From: Achromobacter xylosoxidans
GTDB taxonomy: Bacteria > Pseudomonadota > Gammaproteobacteria > Burkholderiales > Burkholderiaceae_B
Assembly (NCBI RefSeq): GCF_001457475.1
Contig: NZ_LN831029.1
Span: 6,014,001 to 6,078,000, forward strand
DNA length: 64,000 nt
Reading direction: 5' to 3'
The position numbers were made by a program, and so were the translations under genes. Position 1 is the first letter of the stretch, and each line of letters begins with the position of its first letter. Of the stretch, positions 33,896 through 44,228 are shown in pieces. The notes under the pieces were generated by a model, which worked only from the letters and a program-made list of their open reading frames with translations, was not told the origin of the DNA and made no database searches.

Positions 33896-34882
33896 TCAAT
33901 TCGCCGTGATGCCCGCCGCCTTCACCACCTTGCCCCAGCGGTCCAGCTCGGCCTGGGTGTAGTCGCCCAGCGCCTTCGGCCCCATGAATTCCGCCTCGGC
34001 GCCCTGCTCGGCCGCCTTCTGGCGGAAGGCGTCGGTCTGCATGATCTTCTGGATTTCACCGGCGATCTTCTCCACCACCGGCGCGGGCGTGTCCTTGGGC
34101 GCGTACATGGCGAACCAGGACGAGACGATCAGGCCGGGATAACCGGCCTCGGCGGCGGTGGGCACGTCCGGCAGCGACGCCAGGCGCGTGTTGCCGGTGA
34201 CGGCCAGCGCGCGCAGCTTGCCGGCGGCGATCTGGCCCAGCAGCGGCGGCGGCGTGGTGATGGTCATGTCGACGGCGCCACCCAGCAGGTCGTTCAGCGC
34301 GGGGCCTGTGCCCTTGTACGGGATGTGGGTGATCTGCGTGCCCGCCATCTGGTTGAGCAATTCGGTGGCGACCTGCTGCAACGAACCATTGCCGGACGAT
34401 GCGTAGTTGAGCTTGCCCGGGTTGGCCTTGGCGTACGCGACCAGGTCTTTCAGCGACTTGATCGGCAGGTCCGGCCGCACCACCACGACCTGGGGCGCGG
34501 ACAGCACATTGGCCACCGGCGCGAAGTCCTTGATCGGATCCCAGCCGGAGGTCGGCGTGACGTGCGGGGTGATGACCTGGAAGCCGGAATACTGCAGCAG
34601 CAACGTATAGCCGTCGGGCTTGGCGCGGGCAACCGCCTGGGCGGCGATGCCGCCGGAAGCGCCCGGCTTGTTCTCGACGACCACGCTCTGTCCCAGCGCG
34701 GCGCCCAGGGGCTGGGCGATGAGGCGAGCGGCGATGTCGGTGGTGCCGCCGGGCGCGGCGGACACGATCAGCGTCACGGGACGATTGGGAAAATCCGCCT
34801 GCGCGTGGGCAGCGCCCGCGGCGGCCAGGCCCAGCGCGATGGCGCAGGCGCGTAGAACGGGAATGGATCGAAATGCGGTCAT
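33896..34882 (-). CDS. Bug/TctC-family periplasmic receptor
   Basis: This 328-residue receptor has a signal peptide ending near AAHAQA (residue 27). The Bug landmarks DFPNRPVTLIVSAAPGGTTD, VVVENKPGASGGIA, PDGYTLLLQY and NYASSGNGSLQQVATEL are present. The start at 34882 is supported by the signal sequence; the frame stays open upstream without similarity. It is the third gene of a minus-strand operon after a CoA-transferase and an HMG-CoA-lyase-like gene, so its ligand is probably the dicarboxylate activated by that transferase. No permease genes accompany it. Confidence 0.92.
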   Translation of the reverse strand: MTAFRSIPVLRACAIALGLAAAGAAHAQADFPNRPVTLIVSAAPGGTTDIAARLIAQPLGAALGQSVVVENKPGASGGIAAQAVARAKPDGYTLLLQYSGFQVITPHVTPTSGWDPIKDFAPVANVLSAPQVVVVRPDLPIKSLKDLVAYAKANPGKLNYASSGNGSLQQVATELLNQMAGTQITHIPYKGTGPALNDLLGGAVDMTITTPPPLLGQIAAGKLRALAVTGNTRLASLPDVPTAAEAGYPGLIVSSWFAMYAPKDTPAPVVEKIAGEIQKIMQTDAFRQKAAEQGAEAEFMGPKALGDYTQAELDRWGKVVKAAGITAN

Positions 34883-34943
34883 GCGGTTGTCTCCTTGCTG
34901 TTTTTGTATGAAGCGCCCCAGGCGCGTGGTGTGAAGCAAAAAC

Positions 34944-35906
34944 CTATGCGGCGCCGCCGGCCGGCCCGAACCGCTCCGCCAGCCACGCGGGCGGCGGATG
35001 CGCGGCCAGGCGCGGCCCGGCGCGCAACAGCGCCATGGGCAGGTCGCGGCCGACCAGCCCCGGCAGTCCGCGCAGGATGGCGAGCAGCGCTTGGAGCGAC
35101 ACGCCCGTGCGCACGCCCATGCACTCGAACATGTGGACCAGTTCCTCGGTGTTGACGTTGCCGCTGGCGCCGGGCGCGTACGGACAGCCTCCCAGGCCGC
35201 CCGCGGCCGCGTCGAAGCGGGTGATGCCGGCCTGCCAGGCGGTGACGGCGTTGGCCAGGGCCATGCCGCGCGTATTGTGCAGGTGAACGGTGAGCGCGGT
35301 GCCCGGCAAGCGCTGCGCGGCCTGCGCGCACAGCTCGCCGACCTGGCTGGGGTAGGCCATACCGGTGGTGTCGCACAGCGTGATGCCGCGGGCGCCGGCG
35401 TCGACCAGGCGGGCGGCCAGGTCCAGCACCTGCCCCGCCGGCACGTCGCCATCGAAGGGGCAGCCGAACGCGGTCGACAGCGAGACGTTGCAAGGCGCGC
35501 CGGCGCGTCCGGCGGCCGCCAGCACCTGGCTGAGTTCGTCGAACGACTGCTGCCGGGTCATGCGCAGGTTGGCGCGGTTATGCGTCTCGCTGCACGACAT
35601 GACCAGGTTCATCTCGTCGACGCCCGCTTCCAGCGCCCGCTCCAGGCCGCGGATGTTCGGCACCAGCGCGGTGTAGATCACGCCGGGCCGGCGGCGGATG
35701 CCCTGCATCACGGCGCCGGCGTCGGCCAGGGCCGGAATCGCCTTGGGCGAGGTGAAGCTGGTGACCTCGAGGCGGGCGAAGCCGCAATCGGACAACGCGT
35801 CGATGAAGGCGATCTTGTCTTCGGTGGGCACCATGCGCGCTTCGATCTGCAAGCCGTCGCGCGGGCCGACCTCGTTGATTTCCAGGACGGGGGAACCGGT
35901 GTTCAT
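34944..35906 (-). CDS. HMG-CoA lyase-like retro-aldolase
   Basis: This 320-residue TIM-barrel protein of the HMGL family shows NEVGPRDGLQIE with the first metal-binding aspartate, ARLEVTSFTSPKAIP, VHLHNTRGMALAN with the metal-binding histidines, and the lyase signature GGLGGCPYAPGASGNV. HMG-CoA lyase splits 3-hydroxy-3-methylglutaryl-CoA to acetyl-CoA and acetoacetate; relatives act on other 3-hydroxyacyl-CoAs or citramalyl-CoA-like compounds. With a CoA-transferase 40 bases upstream and a Bug receptor downstream, it probably completes an uptake-activation-cleavage route for a branched dicarboxylate. Confidence 0.88.
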   Translation of the reverse strand: MNTGSPVLEINEVGPRDGLQIEARMVPTEDKIAFIDALSDCGFARLEVTSFTSPKAIPALADAGAVMQGIRRRPGVIYTALVPNIRGLERALEAGVDEMNLVMSCSETHNRANLRMTRQQSFDELSQVLAAAGRAGAPCNVSLSTAFGCPFDGDVPAGQVLDLAARLVDAGARGITLCDTTGMAYPSQVGELCAQAAQRLPGTALTVHLHNTRGMALANAVTAWQAGITRFDAAAGGLGGCPYAPGASGNVNTEELVHMFECMGVRTGVSLQALLAILRGLPGLVGRDLPMALLRAGPRLAAHPPPAWLAERFGPAGGAA

Positions 35907-35946
35907 GGGTGCATCCTTGCCGCCGGACAGCGGAAATTGAAAGGGC

Positions 35947-37140
35947 TCATGCGATCACGCCGCGCGCCCGCAGCGCCTCGCGCTGCTCCGCGCTCAGCCC
36001 CGCCGCCGCCAGCACCGCGTCGGTGTGTTCGCCCAGCGTCGGCGCGCGCTCGCGCACCGCGCCGGGGTTGGCCGACAGGCACGGAAACACCGCGGGCATG
36101 TCCACCGCGATGCCGCTGGCGGCCTCCAGGCGGGTAATGGCGCCGCGCGCCTGGTAATGCGGATCGTGGGCGATGTCGGCCACCGAATAGATGCGGCCCG
36201 ACGGCACGTCGGCTTCGCGCATGGCCTGCAGCACCTCGTCGATGCTGCGTTCGCCGGTCCAGGCGCCGATGGCCTGGTCGATCTCGGCGACGCGGCGCGC
36301 GCGGCCATCGTTGTGCGCCAGGTCGGGATCGCGGCCCAGGTCGTCGCGGCCGATGCGCGCCATCAGCCGGGTGTAGATGGCATCGCCATTGCCCGCGATC
36401 AGCACATAGCCGTCGCGGCACGGATAGGCGTTGGACGGCGCGATGCCGGGCAGCGATGCGCCGGCCGGTTCGCGCACGGCGCCGAACACCGAATACTCGG
36501 GCAGCAGGCTTTCGCTGAGGTTGAACAGGCTTTCGTACAGCGCCGCGTCGATCACCTGGCCCTGGCCGCCACGGGCGTCGCGCTGGTACAGCGCCAGCAG
36601 CACGCCCAGCGCGCCGTGCAGGCCGGCGATGGTGTCGCCCAGCGACAGGCCGGCGCGCACCGGCGCGCGGCCGGGTTCGCCATTCAGGTAGCGCAGGCCG
36701 GCCATGGCTTCGCCAATCGCGGCAAAGCCCGGCTCGCGCGCCTTCGGACCGGTCTGGCCGTAGCCCGAAATGCGCAGCATGATCAGGCGCGGGTTCAACG
36801 CGTGCAGGGTCTCCCACGACAGGCCCCACTTCTCCAGCGTGCCGGGACGGAAATTCTCGATCAGCACATCGGCCTCGGCCGCCAGCTGGCGCACGATGTC
36901 CTGGCCTTCGGGCTGGCGCAGGTCGACGCACACGGACTGCTTGTTGCGCGACTGGGCTTCCCACCACACCGAGGTGCCCTCGTGCAACAGGCGCCATTTG
37001 CGCAACGGATCGCCCTGCCCCGGCGGTTCGATCTTGACGACCTGCGCGCCGAAGTCCGCCAGCGTCTTGGCGGCGAACGGTCCCGCGATGAGTTGTCCCA
37101 GTTCCAGCACGCGTATGCCGGCGAGTATCTGCCCTGCCAT
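35947..37140 (-). CDS. CaiB/BaiF-type (class III) CoA-transferase
   Basis: This 397-residue family III CoA-transferase shows IRVLELGQLIAGPFAAKTLA, VVKIEPPGQGDPLRKW, NKQSVCVDLRQPEGQDIVR, ADVLIENFRPGTLEKWGL and later GRIYSVADIAHDPHYQAR. Such enzymes move CoA between acids through an aspartyl-CoA anhydride intermediate. The start at 37140 matches the family N-terminus; the frame is open to 37227. It leads the operon with the HMG-CoA lyase-like and Bug genes and probably activates the imported acid. A LysR gene ends 144 bases upstream on the same strand and may regulate it. Confidence 0.9.
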   Translation of the reverse strand: MAGQILAGIRVLELGQLIAGPFAAKTLADFGAQVVKIEPPGQGDPLRKWRLLHEGTSVWWEAQSRNKQSVCVDLRQPEGQDIVRQLAAEADVLIENFRPGTLEKWGLSWETLHALNPRLIMLRISGYGQTGPKAREPGFAAIGEAMAGLRYLNGEPGRAPVRAGLSLGDTIAGLHGALGVLLALYQRDARGGQGQVIDAALYESLFNLSESLLPEYSVFGAVREPAGASLPGIAPSNAYPCRDGYVLIAGNGDAIYTRLMARIGRDDLGRDPDLAHNDGRARRVAEIDQAIGAWTGERSIDEVLQAMREADVPSGRIYSVADIAHDPHYQARGAITRLEAASGIAVDMPAVFPCLSANPGAVRERAPTLGEHTDAVLAAAGLSAEQREALRARGVIA

Positions 37141-37244
37141 GTCGCCTCCCGGGCGCATCCAACCGATGATGGCGGAGTGTGCGCCATCGTCCGCGGGGGC
37201 GGAATGGACGATTCGGGAAGGGGGCATTCCCGGATCGAGAAAGC

Positions 37245-37289
37245 CCTAGGGCCTGTGCGAGGCTCCTTTTAGTGTGAACAGGCCCTAGG
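37245..37289. repeat. Long inverted repeat at the LysR 3' end
   Basis: CCTAGGGCCTGT at 37245-37256 and ACAGGCCCTAGG at 37278-37289 form a perfect 12-bp stem with a 21-base loop that contains TCCTTTT. The LysR stop codon (37285-37287) lies inside the right arm. It may terminate lysR transcription or be a dispersed palindromic element; only one copy is in this window. Confidence 0.6.
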
Positions 37290-38196
37290 CCGTGCCCGGG
37301 TCCTGCGCGCCGCGCAGGTGCGCCAGCAGCAGCCGCGCCGCCACCGGCAGCGCGTCGGCATCGCGCACGCCCAGCAGCAACCAGCGGCGCGCCCAATCGT
37401 CGGCCAGCGGAATCAGCCGGATGGGCATGGAGCGCGCATGCGGCTCGGCCGCCAGGCGCGGCAGGATGCCGACTCCGCGCGTGGCGGCCACCATGCGGCA
37501 GATGGCGTCGAAGCTGCGCACCTGGATGCGCAGCCGCATGTCGCGGCCCAGCCGGCCGCTCTCGTCGGCCAGGCGGGTGGCCAGCGAGGTGGCGGGCGGC
37601 AGGCCGACGTAATCGTAGGCCAGGGTATCGGCGAACGCCACGCTGGCCTGGCGCGCCAGCGGATGGCGCTGCGGCACGATCAGCACCAGCTCGTCGAGCC
37701 GGTACGGCACGGTGGCCAGGCCCGCCGCCGGCGTGCGGTCGGCGAACACGCCGATGTCGGCGCGGTTCTCCAGCACGGCGGTGACGATGTCGCTGCTGTT
37801 CTGCTCTTCCAGGTCGATGCGCACCGCGGGATGCGCTTCCATGAAGGACGCCAGGTCTTCCGGCAGGAACTGCGTCAGCGACGAGGTATTGGCGGCGATG
37901 CGCACCTGCCCGCGCACCCCTCGGGCATAGTCCGACAGCGTGCCGGCCATCTGCTCGACTTCCTGCAGCACCCGCAGGGCATGCACCAGGCAGGCCTGGC
38001 CGGCCTCGGTCAGCTCGACGCCGGCCGCATTGCGGTACAGCAGCTGGGTATCCAGCGCCGCCTCCAGGTCCGAGATCCGCTTGCTGGCCGCGCCCACCGC
38101 CAGGTGCGACTGGCGCGCGCCGGCCGAGATGCTGCCCTGGCGGGCCACCGAGACGAAAAGCGAGAGCGTGACGAGGTCGATGCGGGCGATATTCAT
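37285..38196 (-). CDS. LysR-family transcriptional regulator
   Basis: This 303-residue protein has an N-terminal winged helix-turn-helix (LVTLSLFVSVARQGSISAGA, then AVGAASKRISDLEAALD) and an effector domain from about 90 (GQVRIAANTSSLTQFLPEDL, RADIGVFADRTPAAG). The ATG at 38196 gives the usual LysR N-terminus; upstream extension of the frame is not conserved. Its orientation is the same as the CoA-transferase operon, which is the only plausible nearby target. A divergent trmB gene starts 152 bases away. Confidence 0.88.
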   Translation of the reverse strand: MNIARIDLVTLSLFVSVARQGSISAGARQSHLAVGAASKRISDLEAALDTQLLYRNAAGVELTEAGQACLVHALRVLQEVEQMAGTLSDYARGVRGQVRIAANTSSLTQFLPEDLASFMEAHPAVRIDLEEQNSSDIVTAVLENRADIGVFADRTPAAGLATVPYRLDELVLIVPQRHPLARQASVAFADTLAYDYVGLPPATSLATRLADESGRLGRDMRLRIQVRSFDAICRMVAATRGVGILPRLAAEPHARSMPIRLIPLADDWARRWLLLGVRDADALPVAARLLLAHLRGAQDPGTA

Positions 38197-38347
38197 GGCG
38201 GACGGGCGGCGCCAGGCGGGCGCCGCGGCTGCACTATAGCGCGGCCCGCCCCCGTCACCGCCCGCCAGGGCGGTCGCGGGCAATAAGTCCCTATTTAATC
38301 CACAAGGCGGACTGCAGCCCGGCGGGGCTGCCACTACAATCCCGCCT

Positions 38348-40089
<1,742 letters not shown>

Positions 40090-40099
40090 GGAGACCGAC

Positions 40100-40300
40100 A
40101 TGCACATCACCCTGAACGGCGACGCCCGCGAATTCCCGCTCGACACCACGGTGAACGAATTGCTCGAAACGCTGGGCTATGCCGGCAAGCGCGTCGCGGT
40201 GGAACGCAACGGCGAAATCGTGCCCAAGAGCCAGCACGCGCAAACCGCGCTGTCCGATGGCGACCAGGTCGAGATCGTGGTCGCGGTGGGCGGAGGCTGA
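40100..40300 (+). CDS. thiS: Sulphur carrier protein ThiS
   Basis: This 66-residue beta-grasp protein has the hallmarks of ThiS: an N-terminal [32 protein letters not shown], and the C-terminal Gly-Gly (VAVGGG) that is adenylated and carries the thiocarboxylate for thiazole synthesis. Only 10 bases separate it from pip. Unusually, no thiG follows; a terminator with tandem repeats lies directly downstream. No TPP riboswitch was seen before this operon. Confidence 0.9.
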   Translation: MHITLNGDAREFPLDTTVNELLETLGYAGKRVAVERNGEIVPKSQHAQTALSDGDQVEIVVAVGGG

Positions 40301-40338
40301 GGCAATCGCGCCAACTCCTGCGAAAGATCGAATATCGC

Positions 40339-40372
40339 AAAAAGGGCTGCAGCAAAAAATGCAGCCCTTTTT
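40339..40372 (+). terminator. Rho-independent terminator after thiS
   Basis: AAAAAGGGCTGCA (40339-40351) pairs with TGCAGCCCTTTTT (40360-40372) around an 8-base A-rich loop, and the T-run continues to 40374. It ends the trmB-pip-thiS transcript. Confidence 0.85.
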
Positions 40373-40422
40373 TTGCTGCAGCAATGCAGCCCTTTTTTGC
40401 TGCAGCAATGCAGCCCTTTTTT
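40360..40422. repeat. Tandem repeat of the terminator 3' arm
   Basis: A 24-25-base unit starting TGCAGCCCTTTTTT and ending GCTGCAGCAA occurs at 40360-40384 and 40385-40408, with a partial third copy at 40409-40422. The copies differ by one T. It looks like slipped-strand or tandem expansion of the terminator arm. Confidence 0.8.
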
Positions 40423-40579
40423 CCTCAATCTGACGGAGGGCTAGCAACCTGTTACACGTTAACCCCTCGTCTGGCGGCAACGGCGCGAGTCATAATCGTC
40501 GTTGCTGGCGTTGTCGTCGTCAGGTTGTCGTGTTGTTGTTCTAACGTTGCACAATGCCCTGCGGGGCAGAGGAGGCATC

Positions 40580-40897
40580 ATGAACACCGCCGTCATCATC
40601 AACCTCATCATCCAGCTTGTCGCCGGCGCGGCCGGTGGCAACGGCCTGGGAAAAATGCTTCAGCAATTCAACCTGGGGCCCCTGGGCAACACCATCGCCG
40701 GCGCGATCGGCGGCCTGGCCGGAGGTTCCTGGCTGGCGCCGATGATCACCGCCGGCGCCGGCGCCGTCGCGGCGGGCAACAGCGGAATGGATCTTTCCGC
40801 GATTGCCAGCAGCGTGGTCGGCGGCGGCGTGGGCGGCGCGGTACTGACGCTCATCGCCGGCATCGTGCGCAAGATGTTCGTGGGCCGCGCGCCCTGA
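40580..40897 (+). CDS. Small glycine-rich membrane protein, unknown function
   Basis: This 105-residue protein is dominated by hydrophobic, glycine-zipper-like stretches (VIINLIIQLVAGAAGGNGLG, GAIGGLAGGSWLAPM, VVGGGVGGAVLTLIAGIV) and ends with basic residues (RKMFVGRAP). It probably spans the inner membrane two or three times. GGAGG precedes ATG 40580. The next gene, 46 bases on, encodes a BON-LysM protein, with which it may be co-expressed. I do not recognise a named family. Confidence 0.7.
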   Translation: MNTAVIINLIIQLVAGAAGGNGLGKMLQQFNLGPLGNTIAGAIGGLAGGSWLAPMITAGAGAVAAGNSGMDLSAIASSVVGGGVGGAVLTLIAGIVRKMFVGRAP

Positions 40898-40943
40898 CAT
40901 GCATCGCTCTTTTTCTCACCGCAACATAGATAAAGGAAACACG

Positions 40944-41390
40944 ATGGGTCTGCTCAATTTCATCAAGGACGTTGGAGAAAAACTCTTCGGTGCCAGCGAG
41001 GCCAAGGCGGCGACGCCGGATGAACTGAAGAAAGAGCTCGACAAGCACGGCCTGAACGCCGATGGCCTGCAGATCTCGGTGGACGGCGACAAGGTCACCG
41101 TCACGGGCGAGGCCGCCAACACCGAAGCCGCCGAGAAGATCGCGCTGGCGCTGGGCAACACCGTCGGCGTGGCCGCGGTGGACAACCAGTTGAAGGTCAA
41201 GCAGGCCGCGCCGGAAGCCAAGATGTACACGGTGCAAAAGGGCGACAACCTGTGGAAGATCGCCGAGGCGCAATACGGCAAGGGCCAGGGCGCCAAGAAC
41301 ACCCTGATCTTCGAGGCCAACAAGCCGATGCTGACCAGCCCCGACAAGATCTATCCGGGTCAGGTGCTGCGCATCCCGCCCCTGTCGTAA
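40944..41390 (+). CDS. kbp: BON-LysM protein, Kbp (YgaU)-like
   Basis: This 148-residue protein has the Kbp architecture. A BON domain lies at about 25-92 (LKKELDKHGLNADGLQISVD, VTVTGEAANTEAAEKI, VAAVDNQLKV) and a C-terminal LysM domain at about 98-147 (YTVQKGDNLWKIAEAQYGKG, IFEANKPMLTSPDKIYPGQV). E. coli Kbp binds potassium and supports growth under K+ stress. No signal peptide is present, as in Kbp. The start follows AAAGGAAA. Confidence 0.88.
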   Translation: MGLLNFIKDVGEKLFGASEAKAATPDELKKELDKHGLNADGLQISVDGDKVTVTGEAANTEAAEKIALALGNTVGVAAVDNQLKVKQAAPEAKMYTVQKGDNLWKIAEAQYGKGQGAKNTLIFEANKPMLTSPDKIYPGQVLRIPPLS

Positions 41391-41455
41391 ACCATGCGAA
41401 CCGGCCCTCGCGGGCCAGTATCGCGGCGCAGAACCCCCTGCCTGCCGCGATGATT

Positions 41456-41485
41456 TGGCCAGGCGCAATGCCTGGCCATTTTTTT
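41456..41485 (+). terminator. Rho-independent terminator after kbp
   Basis: TGGCCAGGC (41456-41464), loop GCAAT, and GCCTGGCCA (41470-41478) form a perfect 9-bp stem followed by seven Ts. It lies between kbp and the convergent ffh gene. Confidence 0.92.
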
Positions 41486-41560
41486 GGCGGAGATCCCGGA
41501 GCACGGGCCGGCGGTCATCGACAGGCCCACGAGACGGGCCGTGCCGCCTTGCCGCGCCGC

Positions 41561-42967
41561 TCAGCCCTTCATGAAGCGGCCCATGCCCTTCATGCCGCCC
41601 ATGGCGCGCATCATCTTGGCCATGCCGCCCTTCTTCATCTGCTTCATCATGCCCTGCATCTGCTCGAACTGGGCCAGCAGGCGGTTGACCTCCTGCACCG
41701 GCACGCCCGAACCCGCCGCGATGCGGCGCTTGCGCGAAGCCTTGATGAGTTCCGGCTTGGCGCGCTCGGCCGCCGTCATGGAATTGAGGATGCCCTCGGT
41801 GCGGCGCAGCTGCTTTTCCGCCTGGCCGCCCTGCAGCTGGCCGGCGGCCTGCTGGAACTGGGCCGGCAGCTTTTCCAGCAGCGAGCCCATGTCGCCCAGC
41901 TTCTTGACCTGGCCAAGCTGGTCGCGGAAATCGTTCAGGTCGAACTTGTTGCCCGACTTGATCTTGGCCGCCAGCTTCTGGGCCTCGGCGATGTCGATGT
42001 TCTTCTGGGCCTGCTCGACCAGCGAGACGATGTCGCCCATGCCCAGCACGCGCTGCGCCATGCGCTCGGGATAGAACGGCTCCAGGCCGTCCAGCTTTTC
42101 CGAGACGCCGACGAACTTGAGCGGCTTGCCGGTGACATGGCGCACCGACAGGGCCGCGCCGCCGCGGGCATCGCCATCCAGCTTGGTCAGCACCACGCCG
42201 GTCAGCGGCAGCGCCTCGGCGAAGGCGCGGGCGGTGTTGACCGCGTCCTGGCCCTGCATGGCGTCGACCACGAACAGCGTTTCGACCGGCTTGACCAGGT
42301 CATGCAGCGCGCGGATCTCGCGCATCATGGCCTCGTCGATGCCCAGGCGGCCCGCCGTGTCCAGGATCAACACGTCGTAATGATGGCGGCGGGCATGGTC
42401 GACCGCGTTGCGGGCGATGTCCTCGGGTTTCTGGCTGGGGTCGCTCGGCAGGAAATCGACGCCGACCTGCGCCGCCACGCTCTTCAGCTGGTCGATGGCG
42501 GCCGGGCGGTAGACGTCGGCGGACACCACCAGCACCTTCTTCTTGCCGGTCTTGCGGCCGTGCTGGGTGTGCTGGCCTTCGCTCAGCCAGCGGGCCAGCT
42601 TGCCGGTGGTGGTGGTCTTGCCCGCGCCTTGCAGGCCGGCCATCAGGATGACGGCGGGCGGCTGCACCGCCAGCGACAGTTCGCCGGAATCGGCGCCCAG
42701 GTCGCCGCCCATGAGGGCGGTCAGTTCCTTGTGGACCACGCCCACCAGGGCCTGGCCGGGACTGAGGCTGCCGGCGACTTCTTCGCCCAGCGCCTTTTCC
42801 TTGACCCGGGCGACGAAGTCGCGCACCACGGGCAGCGACACGTCGGCTTCCAGCAGGGCCATGCGCACTTCGCGCAGCATTTCCTGGGTGTTGGCCTCGG
42901 TCAGGCGGGCTTCGCCGCGCAGCGTCTTGACGACGCGCGACAGGCGTTGAGTTAGGTTATCGAGCAT
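41561..42967 (-). CDS. ffh: Signal recognition particle protein Ffh
   Basis: This 468-residue SRP GTPase targets nascent membrane proteins together with 4.5S RNA and FtsY. The N domain (LTQRLSRVVKTLRGEARLTE) is followed by the G domain with P-loop GLQGAGKTTTTGKLARWL, DTAGRLGIDEAMM and TKLDGDARGGAALS. The methionine-rich M domain ends MKQMKKGGMAKMMRAMGGMK. The next gene is divergent and encodes a cytochrome c assembly protein, the usual ffh neighbour in betaproteobacteria. Confidence 0.97.
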   Translation of the reverse strand: MLDNLTQRLSRVVKTLRGEARLTEANTQEMLREVRMALLEADVSLPVVRDFVARVKEKALGEEVAGSLSPGQALVGVVHKELTALMGGDLGADSGELSLAVQPPAVILMAGLQGAGKTTTTGKLARWLSEGQHTQHGRKTGKKKVLVVSADVYRPAAIDQLKSVAAQVGVDFLPSDPSQKPEDIARNAVDHARRHHYDVLILDTAGRLGIDEAMMREIRALHDLVKPVETLFVVDAMQGQDAVNTARAFAEALPLTGVVLTKLDGDARGGAALSVRHVTGKPLKFVGVSEKLDGLEPFYPERMAQRVLGMGDIVSLVEQAQKNIDIAEAQKLAAKIKSGNKFDLNDFRDQLGQVKKLGDMGSLLEKLPAQFQQAAGQLQGGQAEKQLRRTEGILNSMTAAERAKPELIKASRKRRIAAGSGVPVQEVNRLLAQFEQMQGMMKQMKKGGMAKMMRAMGGMKGMGRFMKG

Positions 42968-43073
42968 GAGAGGCGTTTCCGCTTAAACTAGTTGATTGAA
43001 CGGTGGCCGCAGGCGCGGATTGCGCACTGTCGGGCGGCATGCGCCCCCAGGCCCCATCCAGACAACGGTTTCT

Positions 43074-43916
43074 ATGTCACTAGGCATTGTATTTCACACA
43101 GCGGCCGCCCTGGCGTACGCCGTGCTGGGGGGATCCCTCTGGATCCGCCTGGCGGGCGCCGGGGAAGTCGAACAAACGGGCAAGATCGCCCGTCTGTGCC
43201 TGCTGGGAGCCCTGGTTCTCCATGGAATCGGGCTGCAACAATCCATGCTGGGGGCCCCGCACCTGTTCATCGGGTGGGCGCTGGCCCTGTCGGCCGCCAT
43301 CTGGCTGGGCATGGTCGTCTTCTGGCTCGAAAGCCTGCTGGTGCGCATCGACGGCCTGCAATTGCTGCTGCTGCCGGCCGCCACCCTGGCCAGCGGCCTG
43401 GCCGCGCTGTTCCCCCAGGGGCAGTTCGTGCCCCACGCCGACAACGCCTGGCTGCGCGCGCACCTGCTGATCGCCCTGGCCGCCTACGGCCTGATCACCA
43501 TCGCCGCCCTGCACGCCATGATGATGGCGCTGCTCGACCGCCACCTGCACCGTCCCCTGGACGCCCCCGCCGAGCGCAGCATCATCGGCCGCGTACTGGA
43601 CTCGCAGCCGCCGCTGCTGGTGCAGGAACAGCTGCTGTTCCGCATCATCTGGATCGGCTTCGTGGTGCTGACCCTGGCCGTCGGCTCGGGCTCCATCGCC
43701 TCCATGAAGCTCACCGGCCAGATCCTGCCGTTCGACCACAAGACCGTCTTCACCCTGCTGTCGTGGTTCACCTTCGGCGTGCTGCTGGCCGGGCGCCACA
43801 TCTGGGGCTGGCGCGGCCGCGTCGCCCTGCGCTGGACCCTGACCGGGTTCGGTTTCCTGATCCTGGCCTACACCGGTAGCCGGTTCGTGCTGGAAGTCAT
43901 TCTGCATCGAGGCTGA
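43074..43916 (+). CDS. CcsA-like cytochrome c assembly membrane protein (YpjD family)
   Basis: This 280-residue protein has about eight membrane helices and matches the cytochrome C assembly/YpjD family: LRAHLLIALAAYGLITIAAL in the middle, VGSGSIASMKLTGQILPFDH, and the late HKTVFTLLSWFTFGVLLAGR with the conserved histidine. In CcsA proteins such histidines hold haem during export; the YpjD role is less clear. The start at 43074 (MSLGIVFHTAAAL) is preferred to the longer frame from 42996. Two bases separate it from the next small gene. Confidence 0.85.
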   Translation: MSLGIVFHTAAALAYAVLGGSLWIRLAGAGEVEQTGKIARLCLLGALVLHGIGLQQSMLGAPHLFIGWALALSAAIWLGMVVFWLESLLVRIDGLQLLLLPAATLASGLAALFPQGQFVPHADNAWLRAHLLIALAAYGLITIAALHAMMMALLDRHLHRPLDAPAERSIIGRVLDSQPPLLVQEQLLFRIIWIGFVVLTLAVGSGSIASMKLTGQILPFDHKTVFTLLSWFTFGVLLAGRHIWGWRGRVALRWTLTGFGFLILAYTGSRFVLEVILHRG

Positions 43917-43917
43917 C

Positions 43918-44184
43918 GTGGGCAAGCTGCTGTTCTGGATCGTCATCGTCATCGGCGTGCTGTTCGTGGCGCGCATCGCCGGCCGCATGGCCGCGGCCCG
44001 CCAGGCCCCTCCGGCCGGCGCCAAGCCCCGCGGCACGGCCAACCCGCCCGCCGCCAGCGCCCCCGAGGCCATGGTGCGCTGCGCCCACTGCGGCATCCAC
44101 CTGCCGCGCTCCGAAGCCCTGCTGCAAGGCGGCCGGACCTGGTGCAGCCAGGAACACGCCCGGCTGGGGCCGGCGGCCAAATAA
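43918..44184 (+). CDS. Small membrane-anchored zinc-ribbon-like protein (PP0621 type)
   Basis: This 88-residue protein starts with GTG at 43918, directly after the previous stop. It has one N-terminal membrane helix (LLFWIVIVIGVLFVARIAGR), a proline/alanine-rich linker and a C-terminal metal-binding pattern with Cys-x2-Cys (VRCAHCGIHLPRSEA) and a later Cys-Ser-x2-His (WCSQEHARLG). Similar proteins follow the YpjD/CcsA-like gene in related species. The function is unknown. Confidence 0.75.
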   Translation: MGKLLFWIVIVIGVLFVARIAGRMAAARQAPPAGAKPRGTANPPAASAPEAMVRCAHCGIHLPRSEALLQGGRTWCSQEHARLGPAAK

Positions 44185-44198
44185 AGGCTGGCCTGAAC

Positions 44199-44228
44199 GG
44201 CTGGCCGGTCCGGATTCGCCGGTCAGCC
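44199..44228. repeat. Hairpin in the 210-base gap before ampD
   Basis: GGCTGGCCGG and CCGGTCAGCC pair over 10 positions with one G-T wobble and a 10-base loop. More GCCAGCC-like words follow to about 44272. It has no T-run; Rho-assisted termination of the upstream pair is possible. Nothing else was seen in this gap. Confidence 0.4.

Noticed and set aside
40360-40422. CRISPR-like array
   Set aside because: There are only 2.6 direct copies with no unique spacers; the units are terminator arms.
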